A program made the translations under genes and the position numbers. The notes beneath the pieces are model-generated. The model made no database searches. It was not told the origin of the DNA and saw nothing but the letters and a program-made list of their open reading frames with translations. 64,000 nt of DNA from JAGPUQ01 sp049325095. Its GTDB lineage: Bacteria > Pseudomonadota > Gammaproteobacteria > Pseudomonadales > Porticoccaceae. Positions 43,196 to 52,919 of the stretch are shown one piece after another (position 1 is the first letter of the stretch; every line of letters begins with the position of its first letter). Where the stretch lies: assembly GCA_049325095.1 (NCBI GenBank), contig JBMOPO010000025.1, positions 1 to 64,000 of the forward strand, read 5' to 3'.

Positions 43196-44014
43196 ATGAG
43201 CGAGCAAGGCATCAAGATTTCCCTGGCCGGCAAGACCGCCCTGATCACCGGCGCGGCACGCGGCCTGGGAGCGGAAATCGCAGCCACCTTTGCGCGCGCC
43301 GGCGCCGCGGTGATGATCGCCGACATTCTCGAAGCGGAGGGCCGGCGGACCGCGGAAGCGATCCGCGCCGACGGCGGCCGGGCCGCCTTCGTGCGCCAGG
43401 ACGTGACCAGCGAAGCCGACTGGCAGACCGCGGTGGAAGCCACCCTCGGGGAGTTCGGCGGCTTCGACATCCTGGTCAACAACGCCGGGATCGAGGTCTG
43501 CGCGCTGGTCGAGAACACCAGGCTCAAGGATTTCCAGCGCATCCTCGACATCAATGTCACCGGGGTGTTCCTCGGCCTGCAGGCGGCCGCGCGGGCCATG
43601 CAGCCAGGCGGCAGCGCCGGGCGCGGGGGCAGTGTGATCAATCTGTCCTCGGTGGCCGGGCTGCGCGGCTTCTCGGGCCTCAGCGCCTACTGCGGCAGCA
43701 AGGGCGCGGTCAAGCTGCTGACCAAGGCGGCGGCGGTGGAATTCGGCCATCTGGGCTATGGCATCCGGGTCAACTCCATCCACCCCGGCCTGATCCCGAC
43801 CGACATGGGCAACGCGGTGCTCAAGGGGTTCGTCGCCGCCGGGCTGGGCAGGGACGAGGCCAGCGTGCAGCAGGCCTTCGAGCGCGGCACGCCGCTGGGC
43901 ATGAAAGGCGTTCCCGCGGACATTGCCAAGGCGGCGCTGTTTCTGGCCAGCGATCAGTCGCCCTGGGTCACCGGGGCCGAGCTGGTGGTCGACGGCGGCA
44001 CCACGGCCTCCTGA
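43196..44014 (+). CDS. Short-chain dehydrogenase/reductase (SDR)
   Basis: A 272-residue classical SDR. The cofactor motif TGAARGLG is at residues 18-25, NNAG at 95-98, catalytic Ser151/152, Tyr165 and Lys169 (YCGSK). C-terminal VTGAELVVDGG is standard. Substrate unknown; near the monooxygenase and ketone-carboxylase genes, oxidation of a secondary alcohol is a reasonable guess. Strong ribosome site GGAGG 7 nt before ATG 43196. It follows the AraC gene by 51 bp on the same strand. Confidence 0.9.
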   Translation: MSEQGIKISLAGKTALITGAARGLGAEIAATFARAGAAVMIADILEAEGRRTAEAIRADGGRAAFVRQDVTSEADWQTAVEATLGEFGGFDILVNNAGIEVCALVENTRLKDFQRILDINVTGVFLGLQAAARAMQPGGSAGRGGSVINLSSVAGLRGFSGLSAYCGSKGAVKLLTKAAAVEFGHLGYGIRVNSIHPGLIPTDMGNAVLKGFVAAGLGRDEASVQQAFERGTPLGMKGVPADIAKAALFLASDQSPWVTGAELVVDGGTTAS

Positions 44015-44040
44015 CCCCGGAGCGGCATGACCGCCGCTCT

Positions 44041-44718
44041 TCAGTCATCCGTCTCCGGCGGCGCCTTGCGCGGCCTGCCGGAGCGGCTGAGCCAGCGCAG
44101 GATGCGCAGCCACTGTTCGCGATCCGGCAGCGTCTTCACCGGGGCGAACTCGAAGATCGACAGGCCGCGGTCGGCCGCCTGCACATAGTTCTGGGTGGCG
44201 CGCAAGCCGGCCAGGAAGGGAAACGGCTTGCCGTTGGGCAGGCTGAAGCGGGCCAGATAATCCTCCAGCTCGGCGGTGGCCAGGGTGTGCTCCCGAATCC
44301 GATTGGCGACGGTGGCCACCCGCACCTCCCGGTTGACCACCTTGCGCACCGCGTTGAGCTCGGCGATGAAGTGATTGGCGGCGCGCACGTCCATGGGGGA
44401 GGGCAGCAGGGGCATGAGGATGCTGTCGGCGCGGCGCACCAGGTCGGACAGGGCGCGGCCATGGATTGCGGCCGGACTGTCGATCACCAGCCAGTCGGTG
44501 TCCCTCGGCGGCCGCAAGCCATCCTTCCAGGCGGCGATCCCCGTGATCGGCGGGCGCTCCGCCGGACGCACGGCCAGCCAGTCCAGGGCCGACTGCTGGG
44601 GGTCGAAGTCCGCCAGCACCACGCGCCGGCCCTTGCTGGCGTAATACCCGGCCAGATTGGTCGCCAGGGTCGACTTCCCGCAGCCACCCTTGGCGTTGAG
44701 GATGAGCACACTGCGCAT
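44041..44718 (-). CDS. Orphan ParA/MinD-like ATPase
   Basis: A 225-residue deviant-Walker P-loop ATPase: MRSVLILNAKGGCGKST (Lys10, Lys15), then VVLADFDPQQSALDWLAVR and WLVIDSPA. This is the ParA/Soj-like family used to position plasmids, chromosomes or large complexes. No ParB-like partner or centromere repeats are next to it. It is convergent with the SDR (26 bp between stops). The start 44718 has AAGGAGG 7 nt upstream. Role here unknown. Confidence 0.88.
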   Translation of the reverse strand: MRSVLILNAKGGCGKSTLATNLAGYYASKGRRVVLADFDPQQSALDWLAVRPAERPPITGIAAWKDGLRPPRDTDWLVIDSPAAIHGRALSDLVRRADSILMPLLPSPMDVRAANHFIAELNAVRKVVNREVRVATVANRIREHTLATAELEDYLARFSLPNGKPFPFLAGLRATQNYVQAADRGLSIFEFAPVKTLPDREQWLRILRWLSRSGRPRKAPPETDD

Positions 44719-44856
44719 GGCCCGCCTCCTTGTCATCATGCTTGTGCCGCCGCCATGTCGATCTGCCGGCGCACCATCCCCCGGGCCGATCGCGGGAGGA
44801 CTGGCCGGGGGCCGCCGGAACCGGGGCGGCGGACGATCAACCCGGACTGACGCCGT

Positions 44857-45621
44857 TCAATGGGCGGTAAAGCCGCCGTCGATCACCAGTTCCGAGCCCG
44901 TCATGTAGCGGGACTCGTCGGAAGCCAGAAACAGGATACCGTAGGCCTGGTCGATGGGTTCGGCCATGTAGCCGATCACGATCTCGCGATTGATGCGCTC
45001 GGCATCCTGGGGCGAGAACAGATCGATGGCGTTGTCCACCATGGGGGTCTTGGTAAACCCGGGATGCACGGAATTGACCCGGATGTTGTACTTCCTTTCC
45101 GCGCAATAGAGCGCCGCCGATTTGGTGAACAGTCGCACCCCGCCCTTGCTGGCGTTGTAGGCGGCGAATTTCGGATCGCCCACCAAGCCCTCGATCGAAG
45201 AGATGTTGATGATGCTGCCTCCGCCGTTGTGTTTCATCTGGCGGATGGCATGCTGGGTGCCCAGAAACACGGCTTCCATGTTGACGCTGTTGACGAACCG
45301 CCAGTGGGCGAGATCGCTGTTTTCCAGATCGGTCTCGACACCCACGCCGGCGTTGTTGACCAGCACGTCGAGGCGGCCGTAATGGCGCACCACCTCGGCG
45401 ATCACCTCGGGCCAACGCGCTTCCGAAGTCACGTCCTGTTCGATGAAGCGGGCGTCATAACCCTGGTCCCGCAGCCTGCCCGCAGCCGCCTCGCCCTCCA
45501 CCGGACGGATGTCGGTGATCACCACCCTGCCGCCCTCGCGGCCGAACAGCTCGGCGCTGGCGAAACCGATGCCGGCGGTACCCCCGGTGATCAGACAGAC
45601 CTTGCCCTGTACTCTACCCAT
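44857..45621 (-). CDS. Short-chain dehydrogenase/reductase, last gene of the carboxylase operon
   Basis: A 254-residue classical SDR: TGGTAGIG near residue 12-19, NNAG at 89-92, Ser141/142, Tyr155 and Lys159 (YNASK), and SELVIDGG at the end. It lies 41 bp downstream of the acyl-CoA ligase gene and likely shares its transcript with the carboxylase subunits. In the acetophenone pathway of Aromatoleum a 1-phenylethanol dehydrogenase of this family makes the ketone, so an alcohol-to-ketone role is plausible. GAGGAG ribosome site before ATG 45621. Confidence 0.9.
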   Translation of the reverse strand: MGRVQGKVCLITGGTAGIGFASAELFGREGGRVVITDIRPVEGEAAAGRLRDQGYDARFIEQDVTSEARWPEVIAEVVRHYGRLDVLVNNAGVGVETDLENSDLAHWRFVNSVNMEAVFLGTQHAIRQMKHNGGGSIINISSIEGLVGDPKFAAYNASKGGVRLFTKSAALYCAERKYNIRVNSVHPGFTKTPMVDNAIDLFSPQDAERINREIVIGYMAEPIDQAYGILFLASDESRYMTGSELVIDGGFTAH

Positions 45622-45662
45622 GGTTTGCTCCTCGACGGTTGTTGGAATTCTCACCCGCGGCT

Positions 45663-47225
45663 TCAGTGAACCTGCCGCTCCTGGTTCCCCCAGTACTTGG
45701 CGCGCAGCGCCTTCTTGTCCGGCTTGCCATAGGCGGTGAGGGGAATGTCGTCCACCACCTCGATCACCTTGGGCACCTTGTAGGCGGCCAGGCGCTGTTT
45801 GCAGAAGGCGACCAGGTCCCCTGCATCGAAAGCCACCGGATCGGCCGGGATCACCGCCGCGCACACCGCCTCGCCCCAGTCCTCGTGGGGGATGCCGATC
45901 ACCATCACCTGGCGCACCCCGGGGTACTCCTGGATGGCGTTCTCGACCTCCGAAGAGTACACGTTCATGCCGCCGGAAATGATCATGTCCTTGGATCGAT
46001 CGACGATGAAGACGTGGCCGGTGTCGAGCTGATAGCCCACGTCGCCGGTTCTGATCCATTCGCCGACATATACCTCGGCGGTTTTCTGCGGGTCGTTGTA
46101 ATAGCTCTCCAGGGTATAGGGCGAACGCACCATGATCTCGCCGACTTCGCCGAAGGGCAGTGGTCGTCCCACGGGATCGCCGATACGCACCTCGGCGGTG
46201 ATCACCGGCTGGCCGCAGGAACCCAGAAAGCGCTCGTCGAGGTGGTCCGCCTTGGACAGCTTGGTCGCGAAATCCGGCACCTCGGTCTGCCCGAACAGTT
46301 GCAACAGCACCGGACCGAGCTTGGCGATCACTTCCTGCAGCCGCACGCGGGTGATGGGCGCGGCGCCGTACACCAGGGTGCGCAGCGAGCTCAGGTCGTC
46401 GCGCGCCGGATCATGGGCATCCAGCACCCGGTAGATCATGGTAGGCACCATGAAAGTCCAGGAGATTCTTTCTTTGGCGATGGTCTCGATCACGCCCCGC
46501 GCGTCAAATTTGTCGTGCACATGGATGCAGGCGCCGGCGAGCAGACCCGCCTGGAGAAAAAAACCCGCGGCATGGGGCAGCGGGCTGGTCAGCAGCATCT
46601 GTTCGTGTTCGCCGATTTCGCCGTTCACGATATGCGTGAGGCCGTTGATCACCATGCTGCGGTGGGTGTGCAAAACCCCCTTGGAACGCCCGGTGGTGCC
46701 GCCGGTATAGAGAATGAACGCAGGGTCGTGGGGCTGTACCTCCCGCCACTCGAAAGCGCGCTCGCCCGCCGCAAAGAGCGCACTCCAGGCTTCGCGGCCG
46801 GTACCGGCGCCCCCGCCCAGATCATCCACTTCGATGAGGGTGCGCAGGCCGGTGGCCGCCAGCGCAGCGCCGTCCAGCTTGTCGGCGAGCGAACCGTGCA
46901 TCACCAGGGCCTTGGCGCCCGAGTGGCCGATCATGTAACTCACATCGGCCTGGCTGAGCAGTTCGTTGAGCGGCACCTTCACCGCGCCCAGTTTGAAAAT
47001 CGCGAGCTCGGTGATCACGAATTCGACACTGTTGCGCAACAGGATGGCGAGGCGGTCGCCGCGCGCGATTCCGCGCTCGGCCAGGCCCGCAGCCAGGGTG
47101 CTGGAGAGTCGATCCAGCTCTCGATAGGTGTAGGAACGCCCACCGACGACCAGCGCAGTCTTCGGCGCGTACCGCCACAGGGCATTGCGAAACAGGAACT
47201 GGGAGGTCTGGCTGGTATGAATCAT
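45663..47225 (-). CDS. AMP-forming acyl-CoA ligase (class I adenylate-forming)
   Basis: A 520-residue adenylate-forming enzyme. The P-loop-like motif LYTGGTTGRSKG is at residues 172-183; GEWIRTGDVGY and FIVDRSKDMIISGGMNVYSSEVE are the A7/A8 motifs, and the catalytic Lys is in the C-terminal PLTAYGKPDKKAL. It activates a carboxylic acid with ATP and CoA. Position directly after the five carboxylase-like genes matches the benzoylacetate-CoA ligase gene (bal) in the acetophenone carboxylase operon of Aromatoleum aromaticum, so activation of the carboxylation product is likely. Confidence 0.88.
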   Translation of the reverse strand: MIHTSQTSQFLFRNALWRYAPKTALVVGGRSYTYRELDRLSSTLAAGLAERGIARGDRLAILLRNSVEFVITELAIFKLGAVKVPLNELLSQADVSYMIGHSGAKALVMHGSLADKLDGAALAATGLRTLIEVDDLGGGAGTGREAWSALFAAGERAFEWREVQPHDPAFILYTGGTTGRSKGVLHTHRSMVINGLTHIVNGEIGEHEQMLLTSPLPHAAGFFLQAGLLAGACIHVHDKFDARGVIETIAKERISWTFMVPTMIYRVLDAHDPARDDLSSLRTLVYGAAPITRVRLQEVIAKLGPVLLQLFGQTEVPDFATKLSKADHLDERFLGSCGQPVITAEVRIGDPVGRPLPFGEVGEIMVRSPYTLESYYNDPQKTAEVYVGEWIRTGDVGYQLDTGHVFIVDRSKDMIISGGMNVYSSEVENAIQEYPGVRQVMVIGIPHEDWGEAVCAAVIPADPVAFDAGDLVAFCKQRLAAYKVPKVIEVVDDIPLTAYGKPDKKALRAKYWGNQERQVH

Positions 47226-47329
47226 CGAATGTCGCTCTCCTGTAATCGGGAACCGGCCCGGCGCGTCGGCCCGCACTCCGCTCTTACCCGACCGGCGACG
47301 GGGCCCGGAGCGCCCGGCACCGCCACCGG

Positions 47330-48133
47330 TCAGGGCAGTGCTGCGGCCCGCCGCGCGATCAGCGCCGGATCCAGGTCGGCGGGCACCCGGCCGTAGACGC
47401 CGGCAGCCGCGGGCGCCGGCAGCCCCGCGCGCCAGAATCCGGCGGGCAGCGCGGTACAGGCGGGCGCCGTCTGGGGACAGCGCACTTCGGCGGTCTCCGG
47501 CAGCCAGAGGTCGGGGGCCGGCCCGCTCCAGTCCCGGCCGAGACCGCTGTCGGCGATCCGCTGCGCGAATACCCAGCCGTAATGGGCGGCAGCGGATTGT
47601 AGCGGTGCCAACGCATCGACCGCATCGCCCGCGTCCACTCCGGGCGCCGGCGGACTCATCACCAGCCCGGCGACGCCGCTGCCGGCAAGCGGGCGCAGAA
47701 AGTCCAGCATCCGCGCCGCGGCATCGTCGAGCTGATCGAAGTCCAGGTCGCTCCCCGCACCCAGCGCCTGCAGGATCGCCGGCGGCGAGGGCAACGCCAA
47801 CAAAATGTCGGCACGGCCCGCCTGGCGATCGATGAGGGCGGCGACCACCTGATCACAGAAGTGGCGCAGCCCGACCGATGCGAGCACTCCGGCGAGCCGC
47901 TGCATCGCGCCGGCGGCCGCATCGGCCCGCGCGACCCAGAGCGCGCCCAGGTCGAACTCCAGGATCTGCGAACCCAGCACCCGGTTGGCGTCGCACAGTC
48001 CCGCCACCTGGCGCATCGGCTCGCGATACCAGTCCGCGCCGCTGCCGCCGAACAGGCGGCGCGCGTAAGCGTCGAAGGTCAGCCAGCGCAGCGCGCCGCC
48101 CTGCGCCAGCCAGGCGCGCAGCACACCGCTCAT
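47330..48133 (-). CDS. Accessory subunit-like protein of the ketone carboxylase (ApcE position)
   Basis: A 267-residue protein without motifs I recognise. It is Ala/Leu/Asp-rich and probably cytoplasmic (no signal peptide). It overlaps the stop of the HyuB-like gene by 4 bp (ATGA), so it is translated with the carboxylase subunits. In the acetophenone carboxylase operon the fifth gene apcE encodes a medium-sized subunit loosely bound to the core enzyme; size and position match, but sequence similarity could not be judged. WYREPMRQVAGLCDANRVLG and ILEFDLGALWV are its most distinctive stretches. Confidence 0.55.
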   Translation of the reverse strand: MSGVLRAWLAQGGALRWLTFDAYARRLFGGSGADWYREPMRQVAGLCDANRVLGSQILEFDLGALWVARADAAAGAMQRLAGVLASVGLRHFCDQVVAALIDRQAGRADILLALPSPPAILQALGAGSDLDFDQLDDAAARMLDFLRPLAGSGVAGLVMSPPAPGVDAGDAVDALAPLQSAAAHYGWVFAQRIADSGLGRDWSGPAPDLWLPETAEVRCPQTAPACTALPAGFWRAGLPAPAAAGVYGRVPADLDPALIARRAAALP

Positions 48134-50373
48134 CCCAGGCGCGCCCGGAGCGCTTCGAGCTCGGCCTGCAACCGCTCGATCTCGACGTCCTTGGGATCCG
48201 GCATCATCACCGGCTCGATGGCGGTCGCCGGACAGGTACGCTCCGGGGTGCCCAGGTAGAGGGTCCCCGGGTCGTCCCAACTCCCGTAGTAGGGCAGGTG
48301 CTCCGGGGGCCGCTCCCTGGTCCAGGCGGCGGCGAACTCGGCAAACGGCCGGCCCCGGGCGAAGCGCTCGCGGCGCGCCGCGGCGCGGGCCGCATCCGTG
48401 GCGGCGGTGTCGACCGCGCCGGTGTCGTAATCCATGACCACCCGGTAGATGTCCTCCACCACTCGCCGGGAGACGATGCCGTCCCGCCAGTCGCGCACGA
48501 TGTCCTGCGGATCCCGTTCCAGCACATCGCCGTAACCGCCACCACCCCCCTGGGTGATCATGTACAGCTCCCCGGGCTGGCCCAGCTCGAACTGCATGCC
48601 GCCGTGATGGGTGCTGTAGCGGGCGCCGGGAAACGGCCGCTCATTCATGATTTCCTCGATGGTGTAACGCATCAGTTCGCGGCTGTCGCGCATGATCTCG
48701 AACACGTTGACGCCCTTGACCTTGCACAGCGGATAGCAGCCCGGCGCGTAACCACCGAAGATCCCGTAGGTGGACGGAAACTTGGAGCCGATGAAATTCG
48801 TCATGTAGCCCCAGGCGCGGGTGTCCTTGTGGGTGGCGATCTGCTGATAGCCGTGCCCGCCGCGGTACTTGCCGAATCCGCAGTTGTCGACCATCACCCG
48901 GTGGGGGACGATCTTTATCATCGGCACCTCTTCCTCGATCAGCTCCTGCTCGCCGATATCGGCCATGGAAGCGAAGATGGGCGCCACCGAGTGTTCGCCG
49001 TCGCGAGACGCCCGGGCCGCCCCGCCCATGCCGTTGAGATCGGCACAGACATTGCCGGCGAACTCGCCGTGCTGGTTCACGCCGCCATAGACGAAGGTGG
49101 TGATCATGTTGTACCAGCAGGCGATCACCTCGGTCGACTTGTAGCCGGCCGCGTAGAGCAGCTTGGGAATGGTCACCTGGACCGCCGTGAAGGCGGGGAA
49201 GAACGTCATCATGCTCTGGGCATTGGGGGCGTCGGGAGTGCAATTGAGCGCCGAACCCGGATCGGTGAGCACCCGGATGGGGGCGAAGACCGCCTGGTTG
49301 CGCGGCAGATCTGGCCACACGAACATCAGAAACAGCTGCGCCAGCATGCCCTTCATGGACGCCAGCACCGTGTTGTTGGCGCGATTGAGAAACTGCGGCG
49401 ACGAACCGCGCAGATCGATGATCAGCTCGTCGTCGCGCTTGGTGACTTCGCAGCGGATCTTGATCAGCGCGTTCTCGCGCAGGGTGCCGTCGGCGAACAC
49501 CATGGAGCGCGCGGTTCCCTCCGGCCAGGTGCGCAGCCGCCGGCGTACCTCCTGCTCGGTATCCGTGAGGGTCCCGCGCAGCGTGGCCAGGAAGGCCTCG
49601 ACCCCGTAACTGCGGATCACCTCCTCGACCCGCTGCTTGATGCGCAGGCAGGCGTGCAACTTGGCCTTCATGCCCTCCAGCTGCAGCTTGGGTTCGCGCA
49701 CCGAGTTCTGCAGGAAGGTGAGCAGATCCCGGCGGAACTCGAAGTTCTCGCCCACCTTGAGCGGGGACATCTTGAGACCTTCGTCGTAGGGCGATTCCGC
49801 GCCGCCGGGCATGCCGCCCGGTTCACAGGCGCCGTTTTCGCCCTCGTGCACGATGGCGCCCACGAAACAGACGATCTCGCCGCCATCGAATACCGGGATG
49901 AACAGACTCTGGTCGGTGTTGTGGATATTGCCGTAGCGGGCGTCGTTGTGCATGAAAATATCGCCGTCGCGGATACCCACGGTGGGATCGTCCCGCCAGT
50001 ACTTGAGTGCGAACTTGACCGGATGCTGCGCCAGTACCGAAAAAATCAGCACGCCGCCGGCGCTGGACAGCGCCAGATCGCCGCGACAGGAGAAGATGCC
50101 GGCGATCAGATCCCCCCACTTGGCGCCGGGCGCCGCGCCCATCTGCTCGACCATGTCGAAGGATTCGTTGCAGGCGGTCTGCAACCGGTTGCGAATCAGG
50201 TTGAGTTCCTCGGCGCGGCCGCTCCAGGCCGCCACCGCCGCGTGTTCGCGCGGCGACGGCTCGGCGACGCCGTGGTCCCCCATGATCGCCGGATCCGGTC
50301 CGAGATAGAGTACGTTTTCATCGAGGAACTTCTCGATCAGGCTGCGCTGACCGCCGCTGTGGGAGTGGCTCAT
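48130..50373 (-). CDS. Ketone carboxylase/hydantoinase B-like subunit (ApcD/HyuB family)
   Basis: A 747-residue protein of the HyuB/oxoprolinase-B/acetone-carboxylase alpha family. Segments DIFMHNDARYGNIHNTDQSLF, FVGAIVHEGENGACEPGGMPGG, YAAGYKSTEVIACWYN, DNCGFGKYRGGHGYQ and the C-terminal ITQGGGGGYGDVLERDP are typical of this subunit, which carries the substrate-carboxylating site in acetone and acetophenone carboxylases. A short coiled tail (DVEIERLQAELEALRARLG) ends it. Starts 9 bp after the HyuA-like gene upstream. Confidence 0.85.
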   Translation of the reverse strand: MSHSHSGGQRSLIEKFLDENVLYLGPDPAIMGDHGVAEPSPREHAAVAAWSGRAEELNLIRNRLQTACNESFDMVEQMGAAPGAKWGDLIAGIFSCRGDLALSSAGGVLIFSVLAQHPVKFALKYWRDDPTVGIRDGDIFMHNDARYGNIHNTDQSLFIPVFDGGEIVCFVGAIVHEGENGACEPGGMPGGAESPYDEGLKMSPLKVGENFEFRRDLLTFLQNSVREPKLQLEGMKAKLHACLRIKQRVEEVIRSYGVEAFLATLRGTLTDTEQEVRRRLRTWPEGTARSMVFADGTLRENALIKIRCEVTKRDDELIIDLRGSSPQFLNRANNTVLASMKGMLAQLFLMFVWPDLPRNQAVFAPIRVLTDPGSALNCTPDAPNAQSMMTFFPAFTAVQVTIPKLLYAAGYKSTEVIACWYNMITTFVYGGVNQHGEFAGNVCADLNGMGGAARASRDGEHSVAPIFASMADIGEQELIEEEVPMIKIVPHRVMVDNCGFGKYRGGHGYQQIATHKDTRAWGYMTNFIGSKFPSTYGIFGGYAPGCYPLCKVKGVNVFEIMRDSRELMRYTIEEIMNERPFPGARYSTHHGGMQFELGQPGELYMITQGGGGGYGDVLERDPQDIVRDWRDGIVSRRVVEDIYRVVMDYDTGAVDTAATDAARAAARRERFARGRPFAEFAAAWTRERPPEHLPYYGSWDDPGTLYLGTPERTCPATAIEPVMMPDPKDVEIERLQAELEALRARLG

Positions 50374-50382
50374 GGCTTCGTC

Positions 50383-52566
50383 TCAGTTGGCATCCCGGCG
50401 CTCCAGCCAGGCGGAACCCTGGCGGCCCATGGTCAGCGTCCAATCGGGGTAGACCAGGTAGGTGGTGTGTGGCGTCTCGACCAGCGCGGGGCCGGCGATC
50501 ACCGCGCCCTCGACCAGCGCGTCGATGTCGTAGACCCGGGTGGACAGCGGGCCGGAGACGCCGTCGTACCAGCAGTCCCGGCTGGCGCGCGGCCTGGCTG
50601 CGGCGGCCGGCCGCGGCACCGCGCGTTCCAGCCGCACCGCGCTGTGCTCGACGTAGGACACCACCCGCACCACGTTGACCCGAATGCCGGCTTCGGGCGC
50701 GGCGCTGCCCGCCCCGAACCGCTTCTGATAGTTGACGCTGAACAGATCGAGCAGCGCCATCACCTGGGTCTCGGAGGAGATGCGATTGACCGGGCTGACG
50801 ACCGCGGTCTGCGCGAGCTGATTGCCATAGCGCATGTCCAGTTCGACCCGCACCCGGATCTGTTCCGCAGCCACGCCCTGGCGCAACAGATCTTCGCGGC
50901 CCAGGTTCTCGAGCTGCGCCACGGTCGCATTGAACTCGGAAAAGTCATCCAGCACCCGGCGCCGGTTGGCGTCGTAGAGCATCAGATACAGCGAGCGTTC
51001 ATGGATGTGGAGCTGGTTCATGCTGCCGGCGCCGAGCGCGGAAAACACCGAGCTGAACGGGGGGATCAGGATTCGTGAAATACCGATCTTGGCGGCGTAG
51101 CCACAGGCGTGCAGCGGCCCGCCGCCGCCGTAGGACAAGAGCGTGAACTGGCGCGGGTCGTAGCCCTTGACGGCCACCTCCTTGAAGATGGCATCCGCCA
51201 TATTGGCGTCCACCTTGCGGCGGATGGCGAGCGCCGCCTCCTCCAGACCCAGGCCGGCGGGCTCGCAGATGTGCTCGCGGATGGCCCGCTCCGCGCGCCG
51301 CCGGTGGAGCGGGATGCGGCCGCCGGCATAGTTGTCTGGATCCAGGTAGCCGAGCACCAGGTTGGCGTCTGTAGTGGTCGGCAATCGCCCCCCTCTGCCG
51401 TAACAGGCCGGGCCCGGGTCCGAGCCGGCACTCTGCGGCCCCACCTCGACCGCGTTCCAGAGCCCGTCGAAGCGGGCGATGGAGCCGCCGCCCGCGCCCA
51501 GCGTATGCAGGTAACTCATCGGGGTGCTGACCAGCCAGCGGTCGATCACCGGATTGAAGTCGTAGAACTTGACGCCGTCGCCGGTCACCAGCCCGATATC
51601 GAAGCTGGTACCGCCCATGTCGGTGGCGATCAGGTTGGGCTCGCCGAACTGCGTGGCGAGGCTCTGGGTGGCCTCCAGCCCGGCGACCGGTCCCGAGTGC
51701 ACGGTTTGCAGCGCATGGGTGGAGCTCATCTGCGCCATCCCGCAGGAGTTGTGCACCACCAGCATCGGCCGGCGATAGCCATGGCGGCGCAGCACCTGCT
51801 CCAGGCTGGCTAGGCCGTGGTACATCTGATCGTGCAGATAGGCGTCGAGGATCGCCGACATGGTGCGCGCGTACTCGCCCTTGCGGCCCGCCACCCGATG
51901 CGACAGCACCACCGGAATGGCGCCGAGCAGATGGCTCGGGTATTCCTCCAGGATGATGCGCTCGACCTGCCGCTCGTGCGCCGGGTTGACCACCGAGTTG
52001 ACCAGTGCCACCACGAACGCCTGGGCGCCTCGATCGACCAGGGTGCGCACCGCGGCGCGGACATTGTCCGGATCGATCGCAAATACCACGCTGCCGCGAA
52101 AATCGATGCGTTCGTCGATGCCCTCGATCATCGCCCGCGGCACCAGGGGCACCGGCCGGGAGGCGGCGGGCAGATCCTGCTGCTCCGCGTCGCTGAGGCC
52201 GTCGCCGTAGCCGCGCGCGCGCATCAGGGGCACCGAGAACTCGAATCCCGCGGTGGTCAGCAGGCCCACCGCCGGACCCTTGCGCTCGATCAGCGCGTTG
52301 GTGCCGAGCGTGGTGGCATAGCGCACCGCATCCACCTGCGACAGCACCTGCTCCACCTCCAGGCCGAGCTGGCCGCAGGCGTCCTCCAGGGCGGCCATGA
52401 ATCCGGACGCCAGGTTGTGGTGGGTGGTGAGCGCCTTGCCCTCCGCGCGCCGCTCATCCCAGACCAGGAAACAGTCGGTGAAGGTTCCGCCGATGTCGAC
52501 ACTGACCCGGCGCAGGCTGGCGGCCGCGGCCGGTTCGGGCACCGCCGGCGCCGCGGGCGCGCTCAC
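50383..52566 (-). CDS. Ketone carboxylase/hydantoinase A-like subunit (ApcC/HyuA family)
   Basis: A 727-residue HyuA-type ATPase of the acetokinase/HSP70 fold. The first phosphate motif RVSVDIGGTFTDCFLVWD is near the N-terminus; a second IATDMGGTSFDIGLV and GPACYGRGG follow, with LSYGGGGPLHACGYA later, all standard. It uses ATP to activate the substrate for carboxylation in known family members. GTG start at 52566 overlaps the small-subunit stop (GTGA), giving translational coupling; a longer upstream frame runs over that gene and is rejected. Confidence 0.85.
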   Translation of the reverse strand: MSAPAAPAVPEPAAAASLRRVSVDIGGTFTDCFLVWDERRAEGKALTTHHNLASGFMAALEDACGQLGLEVEQVLSQVDAVRYATTLGTNALIERKGPAVGLLTTAGFEFSVPLMRARGYGDGLSDAEQQDLPAASRPVPLVPRAMIEGIDERIDFRGSVVFAIDPDNVRAAVRTLVDRGAQAFVVALVNSVVNPAHERQVERIILEEYPSHLLGAIPVVLSHRVAGRKGEYARTMSAILDAYLHDQMYHGLASLEQVLRRHGYRRPMLVVHNSCGMAQMSSTHALQTVHSGPVAGLEATQSLATQFGEPNLIATDMGGTSFDIGLVTGDGVKFYDFNPVIDRWLVSTPMSYLHTLGAGGGSIARFDGLWNAVEVGPQSAGSDPGPACYGRGGRLPTTTDANLVLGYLDPDNYAGGRIPLHRRRAERAIREHICEPAGLGLEEAALAIRRKVDANMADAIFKEVAVKGYDPRQFTLLSYGGGGPLHACGYAAKIGISRILIPPFSSVFSALGAGSMNQLHIHERSLYLMLYDANRRRVLDDFSEFNATVAQLENLGREDLLRQGVAAEQIRVRVELDMRYGNQLAQTAVVSPVNRISSETQVMALLDLFSVNYQKRFGAGSAAPEAGIRVNVVRVVSYVEHSAVRLERAVPRPAAAARPRASRDCWYDGVSGPLSTRVYDIDALVEGAVIAGPALVETPHTTYLVYPDWTLTMGRQGSAWLERRDAN

Positions 52567-52919
52567 GACCGCCCCCCGAACTGCGCCTTGAGGTGATCGA
52601 TGTCGAGCTCGATGTCGTGGCGGGTCAGGGGGTGCCCCGGGGGCAGATACTCGACCTCCAGCAGGGTCGCGCAGCCCGGACAGTAGTATTCGATGATGCG
52701 ACACCACGCCGGATCCGGGGCGAAGGTGAAGGCATAGCGCTGCGGATCCAGGCGCGGGTCGTGGATCTCCCGGGGATCGCGTTCGGCGACCAGCAGGGCA
52801 TCCTTGTAGGGGCCGCGGGCACTGCCCAGCGCGGCGTCGCAGCGCCGGCAATGCCAGGTCTCCCGGTCCAGATCGACGGCGAGATACTCGGTGATGGCCA
52901 GCCGGCCGGCGTCAGTCAT
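52563..52919 (-). CDS. Small zinc-ribbon-like subunit of the ketone carboxylase (ApcB-like)
   Basis: A 118-residue protein with two Cys pairs, Cys24-x2-Cys27 (WHCRRC) and Cys80-x2-Cys83 (YYCPGC), a plausible zinc ribbon, as in the gamma subunits of acetone and acetophenone carboxylases. SARGPYKDALLVAERDP and PPGHPLTRHDIELDIDHL resemble those subunits. It sits between the two HyuA-like genes exactly where apcB lies, overlapping both (8 bp with the upstream gene, GTGA with the downstream one). Confidence 0.78.
   Translation of the reverse strand: MTDAGRLAITEYLAVDLDRETWHCRRCDAALGSARGPYKDALLVAERDPREIHDPRLDPQRYAFTFAPDPAWCRIIEYYCPGCATLLEVEYLPPGHPLTRHDIELDIDHLKAQFGGRS

Noticed and set aside
44041..44718. 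Plasmid partition locus
   Set aside because: Only a ParA-like gene; no parB, replication gene or iteron-like repeats in the neighbourhood.
47878..51078. Very long plus-strand frame opposite the carboxylase genes
   Set aside because: It is an antisense shadow of the HyuA/HyuB genes in GC-rich DNA, His/Gly/Arg-rich with no family resemblance.
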